DNA of 59,967 nucleotides from JAYZQT01 sp964412235 (GTDB lineage: Bacteria; Pseudomonadota; Alphaproteobacteria; MPNO01; UBA830). The notes under the pieces are model-generated. The model made no database searches and had not been told where the DNA came from. It was given only the letters and a program-made list of their open reading frames with translations. Position numbers and translations under genes: made by a program. This document shows positions 17,414 to 26,112 of the stretch, one piece after another. How positions within the stretch are numbered: the stretch's first letter is position 1; each line of letters begins with the position of its first letter. The stretch covers positions 1 through 59,967 of the forward strand of contig CAYPNT010000006.1 of assembly GCA_964412235.1 (NCBI GenBank), written 5' to 3'.

Positions 17414-18622
17414 CTATTTGGTGACCTGTGGTTTCATTAGCGCGTCCGTTACCTTATCTGATGATATAATTAGGTTGTTTCCATCATCACCTCGGATCAC
17501 CCCTTTAGGGTCGCCGCCACGCCTTACAGTGTCTATTCCTTCCATGACCATTTTACGTAACATGATTATTCCACGGTCTGTTACTCCTAGTCTTTCGACC
17601 GTCCTGTCAACTGGCTGTCCCTGGGTAACGATGGCTCGATAGTCTTGCTCAAAAAGTGTTTGAACGAGGCCGGCGGCCGGAAATTCCATGCCCGCAGGTA
17701 ATTGTGGCATCTGACCGTCAACTTCAGGAACATGCGTTACGTGAAAAAGCAAGGTGTGATTGTCATCTACTGGTGTACGAAAAATGGCGGAGTACCTCGG
17801 CCAATCAAAATCACCCCCCGGCCATGGCTGGTTTAATAGAATGGTTGTGGGAAGTCGCAGATAATTTGTTCTTCTGTATTTTCCTCTGACCTGCACAGTT
17901 TGTATTCCGAAATCGTCTTTGTGCCAGTCTACGTCAGGAACTTGGCTCCAGAGATCAGCTCGAGAGGAGCCTTCCCCATGGAGGATACCGGTGTGTACCT
18001 GGTCAACAGAGTTCTCAACGATTTGTAGCCAATTTGCAGGCCAAAGGCAGAAGTTTTCAACAATTCTCACACCACCGCTTGCGGATATTACGTCGATCGG
18101 GGGAAGGGCAGGGGGAATGCCCTGGCCCATATAGGTCCATATTAGGCCGCCTTTTTCCTTCAGGGGGTATGATTTTATTGTGATCTTCTCTTTAAAGTTG
18201 GTGTCTGCAGGTTCACCTGGCATAGCGAGACAGATACCATTTTCATCGAAAGTCCAACCGTGGTAAGCGCATGCTAGCCCCTGCCCACGGGGACGACCAA
18301 ATTCCATTGACGAACTTCGATGTGGACACTTGCGGTCGATAAGTCCAAGGGTGCCGCTAAGGTCCCTGTATAAAATCAAGTCTTCTCCAAGTATTTTGAC
18401 GGGCAGAGGACTTCCTTCAAATGTTCCCAATTCTTTTCCAAATGATGTTGCAGTACCACTGCGCTGCCTAAATAAAACAGGTTCTTCTAGTTGCAGTTGT
18501 GCCGTAGGCCCATCCCAAAGTTCGGAGATGGCGATAGGAAACCAGAATGACCGTAGCCACTGTCCACAATCACTCTCGGGGCCTACCTTTGTGAGAATAT
18601 CATTTTCTGCTGCAGAGAGCAT
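17414..18622 (-). CDS. Rieske non-heme iron oxygenase, alpha subunit
   Basis: The Rieske cluster motif is CPH then CAYH (17 residues between, residues about 99-120), and the mononuclear iron site is NSVDQVHTGILH near 207-218. At 402 residues it resembles aromatic or aryl-ether oxygenases of the phthalate/vanillate demethylase group. AGGAGA precedes the ATG at 18622. No ferredoxin or reductase gene is near. The NTF2-fold gene is immediately downstream. Confidence 0.9.
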   Translation of the reverse strand: MLSAAENDILTKVGPESDCGQWLRSFWFPIAISELWDGPTAQLQLEEPVLFRQRSGTATSFGKELGTFEGSPLPVKILGEDLILYRDLSGTLGLIDRKCPHRSSSMEFGRPRGQGLACAYHGWTFDENGICLAMPGEPADTNFKEKITIKSYPLKEKGGLIWTYMGQGIPPALPPIDVISASGGVRIVENFCLWPANWLQIVENSVDQVHTGILHGEGSSRADLWSQVPDVDWHKDDFGIQTVQVRGKYRRTNYLRLPTTILLNQPWPGGDFDWPRYSAIFRTPVDDNHTLLFHVTHVPEVDGQMPQLPAGMEFPAAGLVQTLFEQDYRAIVTQGQPVDRTVERLGVTDRGIIMLRKMVMEGIDTVRRGGDPKGVIRGDDGNNLIISSDKVTDALMKPQVTK

Positions 18623-18753
18623 TATTTTCTCCTAAATGAGAGTGCCAGGGGGATTTATTTCTTAACGCGAATGGTTACAATTGTTGCTGAGTTTTTCAAC
18701 TAAGTATTTGGTATTATACAGCTATAGAGGTTTGGGCAAATAGGTGTGTCGGG

Positions 18754-19716
18754 ATGACAGGCTTCAATTACGGCAACTATTTTGGTCCTATTGAACCTTT
18801 GGCGGACGCTATTCGTGATGGTGAAGACCGTTGCTGGGGGGCTGGGAATGAAAAAAACAAAATTCCGCATGACTACGTTCTATATCTTGGTTGCAATGTA
18901 TTGAGGACTGTAGCCCTCGCTGAAATGATTACTGCAATTTTGATGTCTATGGGTATTGACTACGTGTCTTTGGGTGGACCCTCTACTTGTTGTGGTATTA
19001 TTCATCATTCCAAAGGGGATAAGAACGCATCCGAGACATTAACGGAGCATACCTTAGCGAAGTTTAAGTCCTACGACCCGAAGGCCGTTTTGACATATTG
19101 CCCATCCTGCCATGCCCACATGGACTATGCACTTTTGGATGATGCTGTCTCCTTCGACGTGCCCTATCTGCACGTGACAGAATTTATTGTAGAGAATCTT
19201 GACAAACTCAAATTTCGCAAAAATGTTGACAAACGCGTCATGTTTCATGGACATAGCGACGACGAACAGGCAAGGCGAGATTCAGAGTTTGCCCGCAAAA
19301 TATTAGAGGCTGTGCCCGGTTTAGAGGTTGTTGACGCGACGGGGGGAGCAGAGTGGGGACACGATTGTGGTAGCCTGCAAATTAGCATGATCGGTCCTGA
19401 CAAACATAAACTTCTGGTAACTGAATTGTTTGAGGGAGCTCGTGCAGGGTCGGTAGACGGGGTAGCAACGCTCTATCACTCGTGTTATCGCAATATGTGC
19501 GGTGCAGAGGATACGCACGGTGTAGAACTTATCCACTATACAAGCTTGGTTATGGAAGCACTAAATCTGTGCTTACCAGAAGAAAGATATAAAACGTTAG
19601 TGAGCAAGGGAGACCCAGAAACGGCCTTTTCTGAACTTGTGTCCGTAGCCGAACGCAGGCAAGTCAACAAAAAACGCTTACGAAAATCTTTAGAATTACA
19701 TTTCGGTAAAGAATAA
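18754..19716 (+). CDS. HdrB-like cysteine-rich (CCG) protein
   Basis: The first CCG domain is complete: Cys47, Cys79-Cys80, Cys116 and Cys119, the pattern that binds the unusual [4Fe-4S] cluster of heterodisulfide reductase subunit B. The second is altered: a FHGH segment around 164-167 replaces the first Cys, HDC at 203-205 has one Cys instead of two, and Cys244-x4-Cys249 replaces CxxC. No HdrA or HdrC lies nearby; a MetE-like gene follows after 37 bases. A thiol/disulfide or electron-transfer role is inferred only. Confidence 0.78.
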   Translation: MTGFNYGNYFGPIEPLADAIRDGEDRCWGAGNEKNKIPHDYVLYLGCNVLRTVALAEMITAILMSMGIDYVSLGGPSTCCGIIHHSKGDKNASETLTEHTLAKFKSYDPKAVLTYCPSCHAHMDYALLDDAVSFDVPYLHVTEFIVENLDKLKFRKNVDKRVMFHGHSDDEQARRDSEFARKILEAVPGLEVVDATGGAEWGHDCGSLQISMIGPDKHKLLVTELFEGARAGSVDGVATLYHSCYRNMCGAEDTHGVELIHYTSLVMEALNLCLPEERYKTLVSKGDPETAFSELVSVAERRQVNKKRLRKSLELHFGKE

Positions 19717-19753
19717 AATTCTAAAGACTTCTATTTGCCCCTGGGAACATAGT

Positions 19754-20914
19754 GTGAAAAACGAATTTGATAGAATTTTGACTACCCACGTTGGAAGTTT
19801 GCCACGACCAAACCACCTTGTCGAAATACTTCGCCGCGAGGATTCGGGCGTGAGATCTAAAGATGCCACGACGTGGTTAGAAATTTCGGACGCGGTCAAA
19901 ACGTGTGTAAAGGAACAGGTGTCCGCGGGAATTGACATAGTGTCCGACGGTGAAATGAGTAAGATGTCTTACCACGTTTATGCAAAACACAGGCTCAAGG
20001 GGTTGAATAATGTGGAAAAAGGAGGTCATACCGAACAACGGGGAGTGCTGCGAGATATCCAAGACTTTCCAGAAATGTTGCAGGAGCGGTTAGGTGGTGG
20101 TGGACCTGAAATGTTGCAGCAAACCATGTGCACGGGACCCGTCTCATATTCTGATCACGCCCCATTGCGAAGGGATATTGAAAACCTGAAAAATGCAATT
20201 TTAGTAGAGGAACCCGTTGGCGCGTTTATGAACTCGGTATCTCCGGGATGTCTCACGAATTATGTTCCCAATCGCTATTATTCGGGGCGAGACGAATATC
20301 GTGAGGCGTTAATAGAAGCCATGCGGCCTGAATATGAGGCCATTTACGCGGCAGGCTTTATTCTTCAACTTGATTGCCCGGACCTAGCCGGTAGCCGACA
20401 CGCGGAACACCAAAACCTGACGGAAAAAGAATTTCTCCATGATGCTGAAAAGAGCGTAGAGGCGTTGAATGCGGCTACACGTAATATTCCCCCCGAGGCA
20501 ATGCGAATGCACATTTGTTGGTTAAATTATGCGGGGCCTCATACCCACGACATACCAGTGTCACGAATAATTGGTTTGTTGAGTAAAGCGCGGCCCCAAA
20601 CCTTGCTCTTTGAGGGAGCTAATCCTCGACATGAACACGAATGGGAAGACTGGGCGACGGCGAGTATTCCAGACAGTAAAATACTTGTGCCAGGTGTAAT
20701 TGATTCTACGACCAACTTTGTCGAACATCCGACACTGGTGGCGCAGCGGCTCTGCCGTTATGCAAATATTGTCGGCCGTGATCGGGTAATGGCGGGAGTT
20801 GATTGTGGGTTCGGTACCTACGCGGGTCGCAAGGCAGTTTATCCTTCCGTAGTTTTGGCTAAATTCAAAGCGTTGGCAGAGGGGGCCCGTATTGCGACAG
20901 AGAGGTTGGTGTAA
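19754..20914 (+). CDS. MetE C-terminal-domain-like zinc protein (methionine synthase II/EaCoMT family)
   Basis: The single barrel of 386 residues matches the cobalamin-independent methionine synthase catalytic domain. It starts with TTHVGSLPRP and carries the zinc ligands His253 and Cys255 (MHICW), Glu287 and Cys351 (DCGFGT). The N-terminal half of true MetE is missing. Free-standing members include archaeal methyltransferases and epoxyalkane:coenzyme M transferase, which activate a thiol on zinc. The start is GTG. Pairing with the HdrB-like gene suggests a thiol substrate, which is unproven. Confidence 0.85.
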   Translation: MKNEFDRILTTHVGSLPRPNHLVEILRREDSGVRSKDATTWLEISDAVKTCVKEQVSAGIDIVSDGEMSKMSYHVYAKHRLKGLNNVEKGGHTEQRGVLRDIQDFPEMLQERLGGGGPEMLQQTMCTGPVSYSDHAPLRRDIENLKNAILVEEPVGAFMNSVSPGCLTNYVPNRYYSGRDEYREALIEAMRPEYEAIYAAGFILQLDCPDLAGSRHAEHQNLTEKEFLHDAEKSVEALNAATRNIPPEAMRMHICWLNYAGPHTHDIPVSRIIGLLSKARPQTLLFEGANPRHEHEWEDWATASIPDSKILVPGVIDSTTNFVEHPTLVAQRLCRYANIVGRDRVMAGVDCGFGTYAGRKAVYPSVVLAKFKALAEGARIATERLV

Positions 20915-21003
20915 ACAATAATAAATTTATCTCTGCGATGCTGAATGGACATTTTTTTTCGTCCAACGTAACATTTTAAGGCAGACGCATATGGGTAAAA
21001 ACA

Positions 21004-22185
21004 TTGGCATATCCTGAAAACGCATCGATTAATCCGGCGAGCCTTATTAAAGAAGATGCAATACACCGTAAAATCTATACAGATCCCCAAATCTTTGATC
21101 TCGAATTACGAAATATCTTCGAAAAAACTTGGCTCGTCGTCGGCCACGAAAGTGAGGTTTGTCGACCGGGTGATTTTAAAACACTACACATGGGCACGCA
21201 GCCCATAATTTTGTCACGAGACGAAGATGGAGAGTTGCATGTCCTCTTGAATTCGTGTCGTCATAGAGGCGCATTGGTGTGTCGTAAGGAGCGGGGTAAC
21301 ACTAAATCATTTGAATGTCTCTATCACGCCTGGACGTATGGTTTGGATGGCTTTCTCGCCGGGTTGCCGAAAGAAGAAGGTTATGGACCGTCTTTTCAAA
21401 GAAAAGATATTCGGTTATGGCGCGCGCCAAGAATCGAAACCTTTTGCGGACTTATATTTGCGTGTTTGGATGAGAACGTCATGCCATTGTTAGAGTTTTT
21501 GGGCCCGGCTGCAGAATTTATAGAAGTCGCCCTAAAAAGTGGAGACGCGGGAGAAGTAACGGGGATCAATGAATATCGTTATCAAGGCAATTGGAAACTT
21601 CATTTAGACAACACTATTGATGGGTATCATGTCCGTTACCTTCATCGTTTTTTTTCAAACGCCGCTGGTTTATTTACTGAAGGCGAGTCCATTGCGCTTG
21701 GTAATGGTCACGGTTTGTTGCGTTGGGAGAGTGCCTCGGCGGCAGGTGAGACTGGACGATTATTGGGGATGGATAAATCTGAAACTACATTGCCCACAAA
21801 TCGAGTGATGGTATTATTTCCAAGTTGTGCGATCGTGCATGTACAGGATAGCGTAAACGTTCGTATCGGAACACCACTTGCACCTCTGTCAACCCACGTA
21901 CAGGCGATGGCCATAGGTTTCAAGAATGAGGCTAAAGAGGTGAGACAACGTCGAATACAGCAGTTTGCAGCCGCGCAAGGCCCAGCAGGGAGTGCAGGGG
22001 CCGATGATGTGGAGGCATTTGAAGCCTCTCATGAAGGTTTTCAGGCCACGGTTGGTGATGTTGGTTGGTTATCAATAGCCCGAGGTATGCACAGGGATAA
22101 CGGAAGCAATGGAGACCTAGAAGACGATACTGCTCTTCGCGGAATGTACCAATGGTGGCGGTATCTGATGGCTGTAGAACCGTAA
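21004..22185 (+). CDS. Aromatic ring-hydroxylating dioxygenase, large (alpha) subunit
   Basis: Rieske motif CRHRGALVC...CLYHAW near residues 80-103 and iron site IDGYHVRYLH near 203-212 place it with benzoate/anthranilate-type large subunits. A beta subunit follows after 12 bases. The start is uncertain. The in-frame candidate is TTG at 21004 without a clear ribosome site. An ATG at 20991 with AAGG upstream is out of frame by one base, across a run of five A (20997-21001). One A fewer would give an ATG start in frame. Confidence 0.9.
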   Translation: MAYPENASINPASLIKEDAIHRKIYTDPQIFDLELRNIFEKTWLVVGHESEVCRPGDFKTLHMGTQPIILSRDEDGELHVLLNSCRHRGALVCRKERGNTKSFECLYHAWTYGLDGFLAGLPKEEGYGPSFQRKDIRLWRAPRIETFCGLIFACLDENVMPLLEFLGPAAEFIEVALKSGDAGEVTGINEYRYQGNWKLHLDNTIDGYHVRYLHRFFSNAAGLFTEGESIALGNGHGLLRWESASAAGETGRLLGMDKSETTLPTNRVMVLFPSCAIVHVQDSVNVRIGTPLAPLSTHVQAMAIGFKNEAKEVRQRRIQQFAAAQGPAGSAGADDVEAFEASHEGFQATVGDVGWLSIARGMHRDNGSNGDLEDDTALRGMYQWWRYLMAVEP

Positions 22186-22197
22186 GTTTTAAGAACT

Positions 22198-22662
22198 ATG
22201 GAACCTACTGAAACCCCTGAACAATTTTTATTCCGTTCTTTTCGGCTTTTAGATCGTGGAGATTTTGACGAGTGGCTTTTGACGTGTTCTGAGAACGTTT
22301 CTATTGTCTTGAAATCTCGCAACAATAGAGAACCTCTTACGGAAATAGCATTAATTAATGACGACTTTGAACGTTTGCGTGGACGAATAGAGCAAATCAA
22401 ACGCTACTGGCATGCCGAAAGTCCACCCACCCGCACGCTTCATTCAATTTCCAATGTTGAAACCGAACCGCATTCGGAGGGCTTAGTTTTTGTTCATTCT
22501 TGCTTCACAGTTGTCGCAACACGTCGCAACCAACAGGATATTCTTTATGGGCGTTATCAAGACCTTCTACGTTATGGTGTCAAGGGGTGGCAGCTCGAAA
22601 GACGTGAAGCAGTGCTCGAAAATGACATTATCGAACGTGGTAAAATTTCGTTTATTGTTTAG
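22198..22662 (+). CDS. Aromatic ring-hydroxylating dioxygenase, small (beta) subunit
   Basis: The 154-residue protein has the beta-subunit pattern of an NTF2 fold: FRSFRLLDRGDFDEWL early, RIEQIKRYWHAESPPTRT in the middle (the conserved stretch before TRHxxSN in BenB-type proteins), and a final RYQDLLRY strand. It immediately follows the alpha subunit and stabilises the hexamer in this family. No reductase or ferredoxin gene follows. Confidence 0.88.
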   Translation: MEPTETPEQFLFRSFRLLDRGDFDEWLLTCSENVSIVLKSRNNREPLTEIALINDDFERLRGRIEQIKRYWHAESPPTRTLHSISNVETEPHSEGLVFVHSCFTVVATRRNQQDILYGRYQDLLRYGVKGWQLERREAVLENDIIERGKISFIV

Positions 22663-22793
22663 TTTGCAATATCCCCATCGGTATTTTGTCATAAAGTATC
22701 TGTAACGGTGTTCCCGTTCTGGTTTTATTCTGAACTAGAAACGGGTACTACGTTCGTTAAAAGTTCGCTATAAATTGGGGTAGGGGACAAGCG

Positions 22794-24557
22794 ATGGATA
22801 TGGCGGTTGATGCGGTTGTTGGGAATGTGGATGAATGGCTATGCCAATTTGAACGCGCACTCACTGACCAAGATTGGACGGCGGTAGAATCACTCTTTTT
22901 GGAGGATTGCCATTGGCGCGATCTTCTCGCCTACACCTGGCATATTACTACGCATAGTGGCCGAGAAGATGTTGTGACTGCGATACGGGAAATTATGCAT
23001 AAGCCCGTTACCAGTTTTAAATGTGTTGGACGCCCCTACCTAGTGTCACGAGGCGGGCGAGATGAGGTGTTGGAATGCCTTTTTGAGTTTCGTTCAGAGG
23101 TGGGGAAGTGTCGAGGGGTTATCCGGATGTGTGAAGAGCCCGATAATCCTGGCGTAATTAAAGCGTGGACTATTTTAACGAGTCTGGATCAAATCATTGG
23201 TTTTGAGGAGACAATTGGCGAGGATCGGCCAAAGGGAGATATATATTCGCGGAATTTTTCTGGCCCCAATTGGTTAGACCGTCGCAATATTGCGATAGCC
23301 TATGAAGATAGAGAGCCAGAGGTTCTTATCGTTGGTGGCGGTCAGGCGGGCCTTTCAATTGCGGCGCGCCTTACTCAGCTTGGAGTTGATGCATTAATCG
23401 TTGATCAAGGGGCGCGTGTTGGAGATAATTGGCGCAACCGCTACCATGCCTTAGTCCTGCATAATCAGGTCCACGTTAATCACCTTCCGTATCTGCCTTT
23501 TCCACCTAATTGGCCCACCTACATACCCAAAGACAAGCTCGCGGCGTGGTTTGAGTTTTATACGGAAGTGATGGAACTTAATTTTTGGACAAGCACAGAA
23601 TTTGTTGGAGGTGAATACAACGAGGATAAATCTTGCTGGACGGTGGACTTAAAAAGGTCTGATGGGACGTTGAGAAAAGTACGTCCATCACATCTTGTGA
23701 TGGCAACAAGTGTTAGCGGGATACCCAACATACCGTCCATTCCAACACTCGAAGAATTTTCGGGAGAGATTATGCATTCGAGTGAATTTACTAGTGCCGA
23801 CAGTTATAAAGACCGGCGAGTTCTAGTGGTCGGGACTGGGACGAGCGCGCATGATATCGCGCAGGATTTACATTCAAACGGCGCAAAGGCGAGTTTATTA
23901 CAAAGAAGCCCCACTTCGGTTCTTAATGTTGAGCCGAGCGCCCAACTTCCCTATACACTCTACGATGAGGGCCATTCCCTTGACGATACTGATTTAATTG
24001 CAGCGGCGACGCCTCTGCAGGCACTAAAGAGCGCACACGAGTTAATTACCAAACAATCCACGCACCTCGATAAAGATTTGTTAGACGGTCTTACCAAAGC
24101 AGGCTTCAAGATAGATCGAGAAGATCGTACAGGTTGGCAGTTTAAGTATATGACGCGAGGTGGTGGATACTATTTTAATGTTGGTTGCTCGGATTTGATT
24201 GTTAACGGTGACGTGGGGTTAATCCAAACAGATGATATAGAGAACTTTATCGCTGAGGGCATTAAACTTAAGAATGGTGAAACTCAAACCTTTGATACGA
24301 TCGTTCTTGCAACCGGGTTCAAGGGTATGGATGCGTTCGTAAAACAGCGCTTAGGGCCGGAGGTAGCTGCCCGGATAGGACCGATTTGGGGTTTCGATGA
24401 AACGGATCAAGAACTCCGCAATATGTGGGTGCGTACGGCCCAGCCCGGACTTTGGTTTATTGCCGGCAGCTTTGCCCAGTGCCGTATTTACTCCAAATAC
24501 CTCAGTCTTCAGATCAAAGCGTGCATCGAAGGGTTAATCCCAAATAACAAGCATTAG
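22794..24557 (+). CDS. Flavin-containing monooxygenase with an N-terminal NTF2-like domain
   Basis: Residues 1 to about 160 form an NTF2-like domain; the rest is an NAD(P)H-dependent flavin monooxygenase. FAD binds at VGGGQAG (about 181), the family signature FSGEIMHSSEF near 322 fits FxGxxxHxxx(F/Y), NADPH binds at VGTGTSAHD near 344, and LATGFKGM closes the domain. GGGGAC lies seven bases before the ATG. Such enzymes oxidise soft nucleophiles (N or S) or ketones. Following the Rieske pair, it may act on the same substrate series. Confidence 0.87.
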   Translation: MDMAVDAVVGNVDEWLCQFERALTDQDWTAVESLFLEDCHWRDLLAYTWHITTHSGREDVVTAIREIMHKPVTSFKCVGRPYLVSRGGRDEVLECLFEFRSEVGKCRGVIRMCEEPDNPGVIKAWTILTSLDQIIGFEETIGEDRPKGDIYSRNFSGPNWLDRRNIAIAYEDREPEVLIVGGGQAGLSIAARLTQLGVDALIVDQGARVGDNWRNRYHALVLHNQVHVNHLPYLPFPPNWPTYIPKDKLAAWFEFYTEVMELNFWTSTEFVGGEYNEDKSCWTVDLKRSDGTLRKVRPSHLVMATSVSGIPNIPSIPTLEEFSGEIMHSSEFTSADSYKDRRVLVVGTGTSAHDIAQDLHSNGAKASLLQRSPTSVLNVEPSAQLPYTLYDEGHSLDDTDLIAAATPLQALKSAHELITKQSTHLDKDLLDGLTKAGFKIDREDRTGWQFKYMTRGGGYYFNVGCSDLIVNGDVGLIQTDDIENFIAEGIKLKNGETQTFDTIVLATGFKGMDAFVKQRLGPEVAARIGPIWGFDETDQELRNMWVRTAQPGLWFIAGSFAQCRIYSKYLSLQIKACIEGLIPNNKH

Positions 24558-24578
24558 TAGTCTATACCTCAAAAAAAG

Positions 24579-24616
24579 GGTCCTGCATTGCCCGGGTTTT
24601 CGGGCATTTCCGGACC
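24579..24616. terminator. Convergent terminator-like hairpin
   Basis: GCCCG (24590-24594) and CGGGC (24601-24605) enclose GGTTTT, and an outer GGTCC/GGACC pair flanks them. The structure lies between the convergent monooxygenase and MFS genes, so it could stop both transcripts; the A-run at 24571-24577 becomes a U-run for the minus strand. Confidence 0.45.
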
Positions 24617-24624
24617 TTCTATCT

Positions 24625-25902
24625 TCAGCTGGTGGCTAACGAAGGTTGGGTGTTTAAGGGTCTATCGTTTATTGGGTAGTGAAGCGCTGTCGCAATGAAA
24701 CCCAGGATTATTCCGCCCCAGAAAATTAAATCGTAATTTCCAAATGCGTCATAAAACACCCCCCCGAGCCAGATGCCAAGAAAACTACCAATCTGATGCG
24801 TAAAAAATGTTATCCCTACAAGCGTCGCCATGTATTGCGTGCCAAATATTCTTACCACGAGCGCAGCAGTGAGTGGGACCGTTCCAAGCCACATGAGCCC
24901 CATGATTGACGCAAATAAAATGACGCTTGTGGGACTTATTGGCGTGAGTATAAAAACGGTCATGACAATAGAGCGTAAAAAATAAAGCCAGGCTAAAAGA
25001 TATTTTAAGGGATAACGTTGACCCAGTTCGCCCCAAATTATGCATCCAATAATATTGAAACCACCTATTAAGGCGAGGGCGGTCGCGCCCAGCCAAGCCG
25101 GTTGCCCGAGATCGGATAGGTAAGCCGGGAAGTGCGCTCCAAAAAACATTGTTTGGAATCCACATACAAAATATCCGGCGCATAAGAGCTTAAAACCGAA
25201 ATGGGTTCCAGCCTGATGCATAGCCTGGCCAAACTTTTGGTCCACAGTGTTATCGTCGGCCCTCTTGTTCCCGCCGGCTAAGGCAGAAGACAGAGGCACG
25301 ATCAATGCCGCTATAAACACAGTTATGAGTACGGCGCCAGCCCAGCCAAAATCATTCACAAACCATTGTCCGAGGGGAACAAGAAGCACCTGACCGGAAG
25401 ACCCGCCGGCACTTGCGATGCCAAGGTAAAGACTTCGTTTGTGGGGGGGGGCAATTCGCCCGACCACAGATAATACGATTGGGAAGCCCGTCATGCTCAA
25501 GGCTAAGCCCGTAAAGAAACCAACGCCGATGGTGGCATCGAGGGGCGTGGTCGTTTGTGATAACAGATAAAGACCGGCGACGTATAGCATACCGCCAACG
25601 GCGACCACTCTGGCTGGGCCAAAGCGGTCTGCAATGACCCCACAAAATGGCGTAGAAATTCCCCAAACCAGGCTTTGAATGGCGATAGCAAGTGCAAAGG
25701 TCTCGCGTCCCCAGCCCAATTCACTGCTAATGGGACCCATGTAAAGGCCAAGATGTTGGCGGAGGCCAAAAGAAACCAATAAAATTAAAGTACCACAAAC
25801 AAGAACGATGAATGGGGTACGCCAGGCACGGTGTCGCATTGTTTTACGTCTCATACCTTTCGGGTTTTGACCAAGGCCTACAGTTAAGGGTTCCCGTTCC
25901 AC
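24625..25902 (-). CDS. MFS transporter (oxalate/formate antiporter-like)
   Basis: Twelve hydrophobic segments and the MFS loop GVIADRFGPARVV after TM2 identify a major facilitator protein of about 400-425 residues. The closest flavour is the monocarboxylate/oxalate-formate group. The open frame begins at a GTG (25902) with no ribosome site; the ATG at 25839 (MRHRAWRTPF), just before the first membrane segment, may be the real start. Its gene stands alone between two non-coding gaps. Confidence 0.87.
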   Translation of the reverse strand: MEREPLTVGLGQNPKGMRRKTMRHRAWRTPFIVLVCGTLILLVSFGLRQHLGLYMGPISSELGWGRETFALAIAIQSLVWGISTPFCGVIADRFGPARVVAVGGMLYVAGLYLLSQTTTPLDATIGVGFFTGLALSMTGFPIVLSVVGRIAPPHKRSLYLGIASAGGSSGQVLLVPLGQWFVNDFGWAGAVLITVFIAALIVPLSSALAGGNKRADDNTVDQKFGQAMHQAGTHFGFKLLCAGYFVCGFQTMFFGAHFPAYLSDLGQPAWLGATALALIGGFNIIGCIIWGELGQRYPLKYLLAWLYFLRSIVMTVFILTPISPTSVILFASIMGLMWLGTVPLTAALVVRIFGTQYMATLVGITFFTHQIGSFLGIWLGGVFYDAFGNYDLIFWGGIILGFIATALHYPINDRPLNTQPSLATS

Positions 25903-26112
25903 AGGACCAAGGTAAGGGTTTTGCTTTCAGTTTACGTCGGCGCTACTAGTCGAACAATCAAGTCAGGCATTTTGATGTTGTAGTTCAAAAGACGCAGAAT
26001 AGGTAATACTTTGAACTTTGCAGCAATCTGTTCCCTTTAATTCAAAAAAGTTGCGGCGTTCCCGTATGAGGTTCTTCATAATTTTCTGTATAACGGATAC
26101 CGGCCTTATCTG

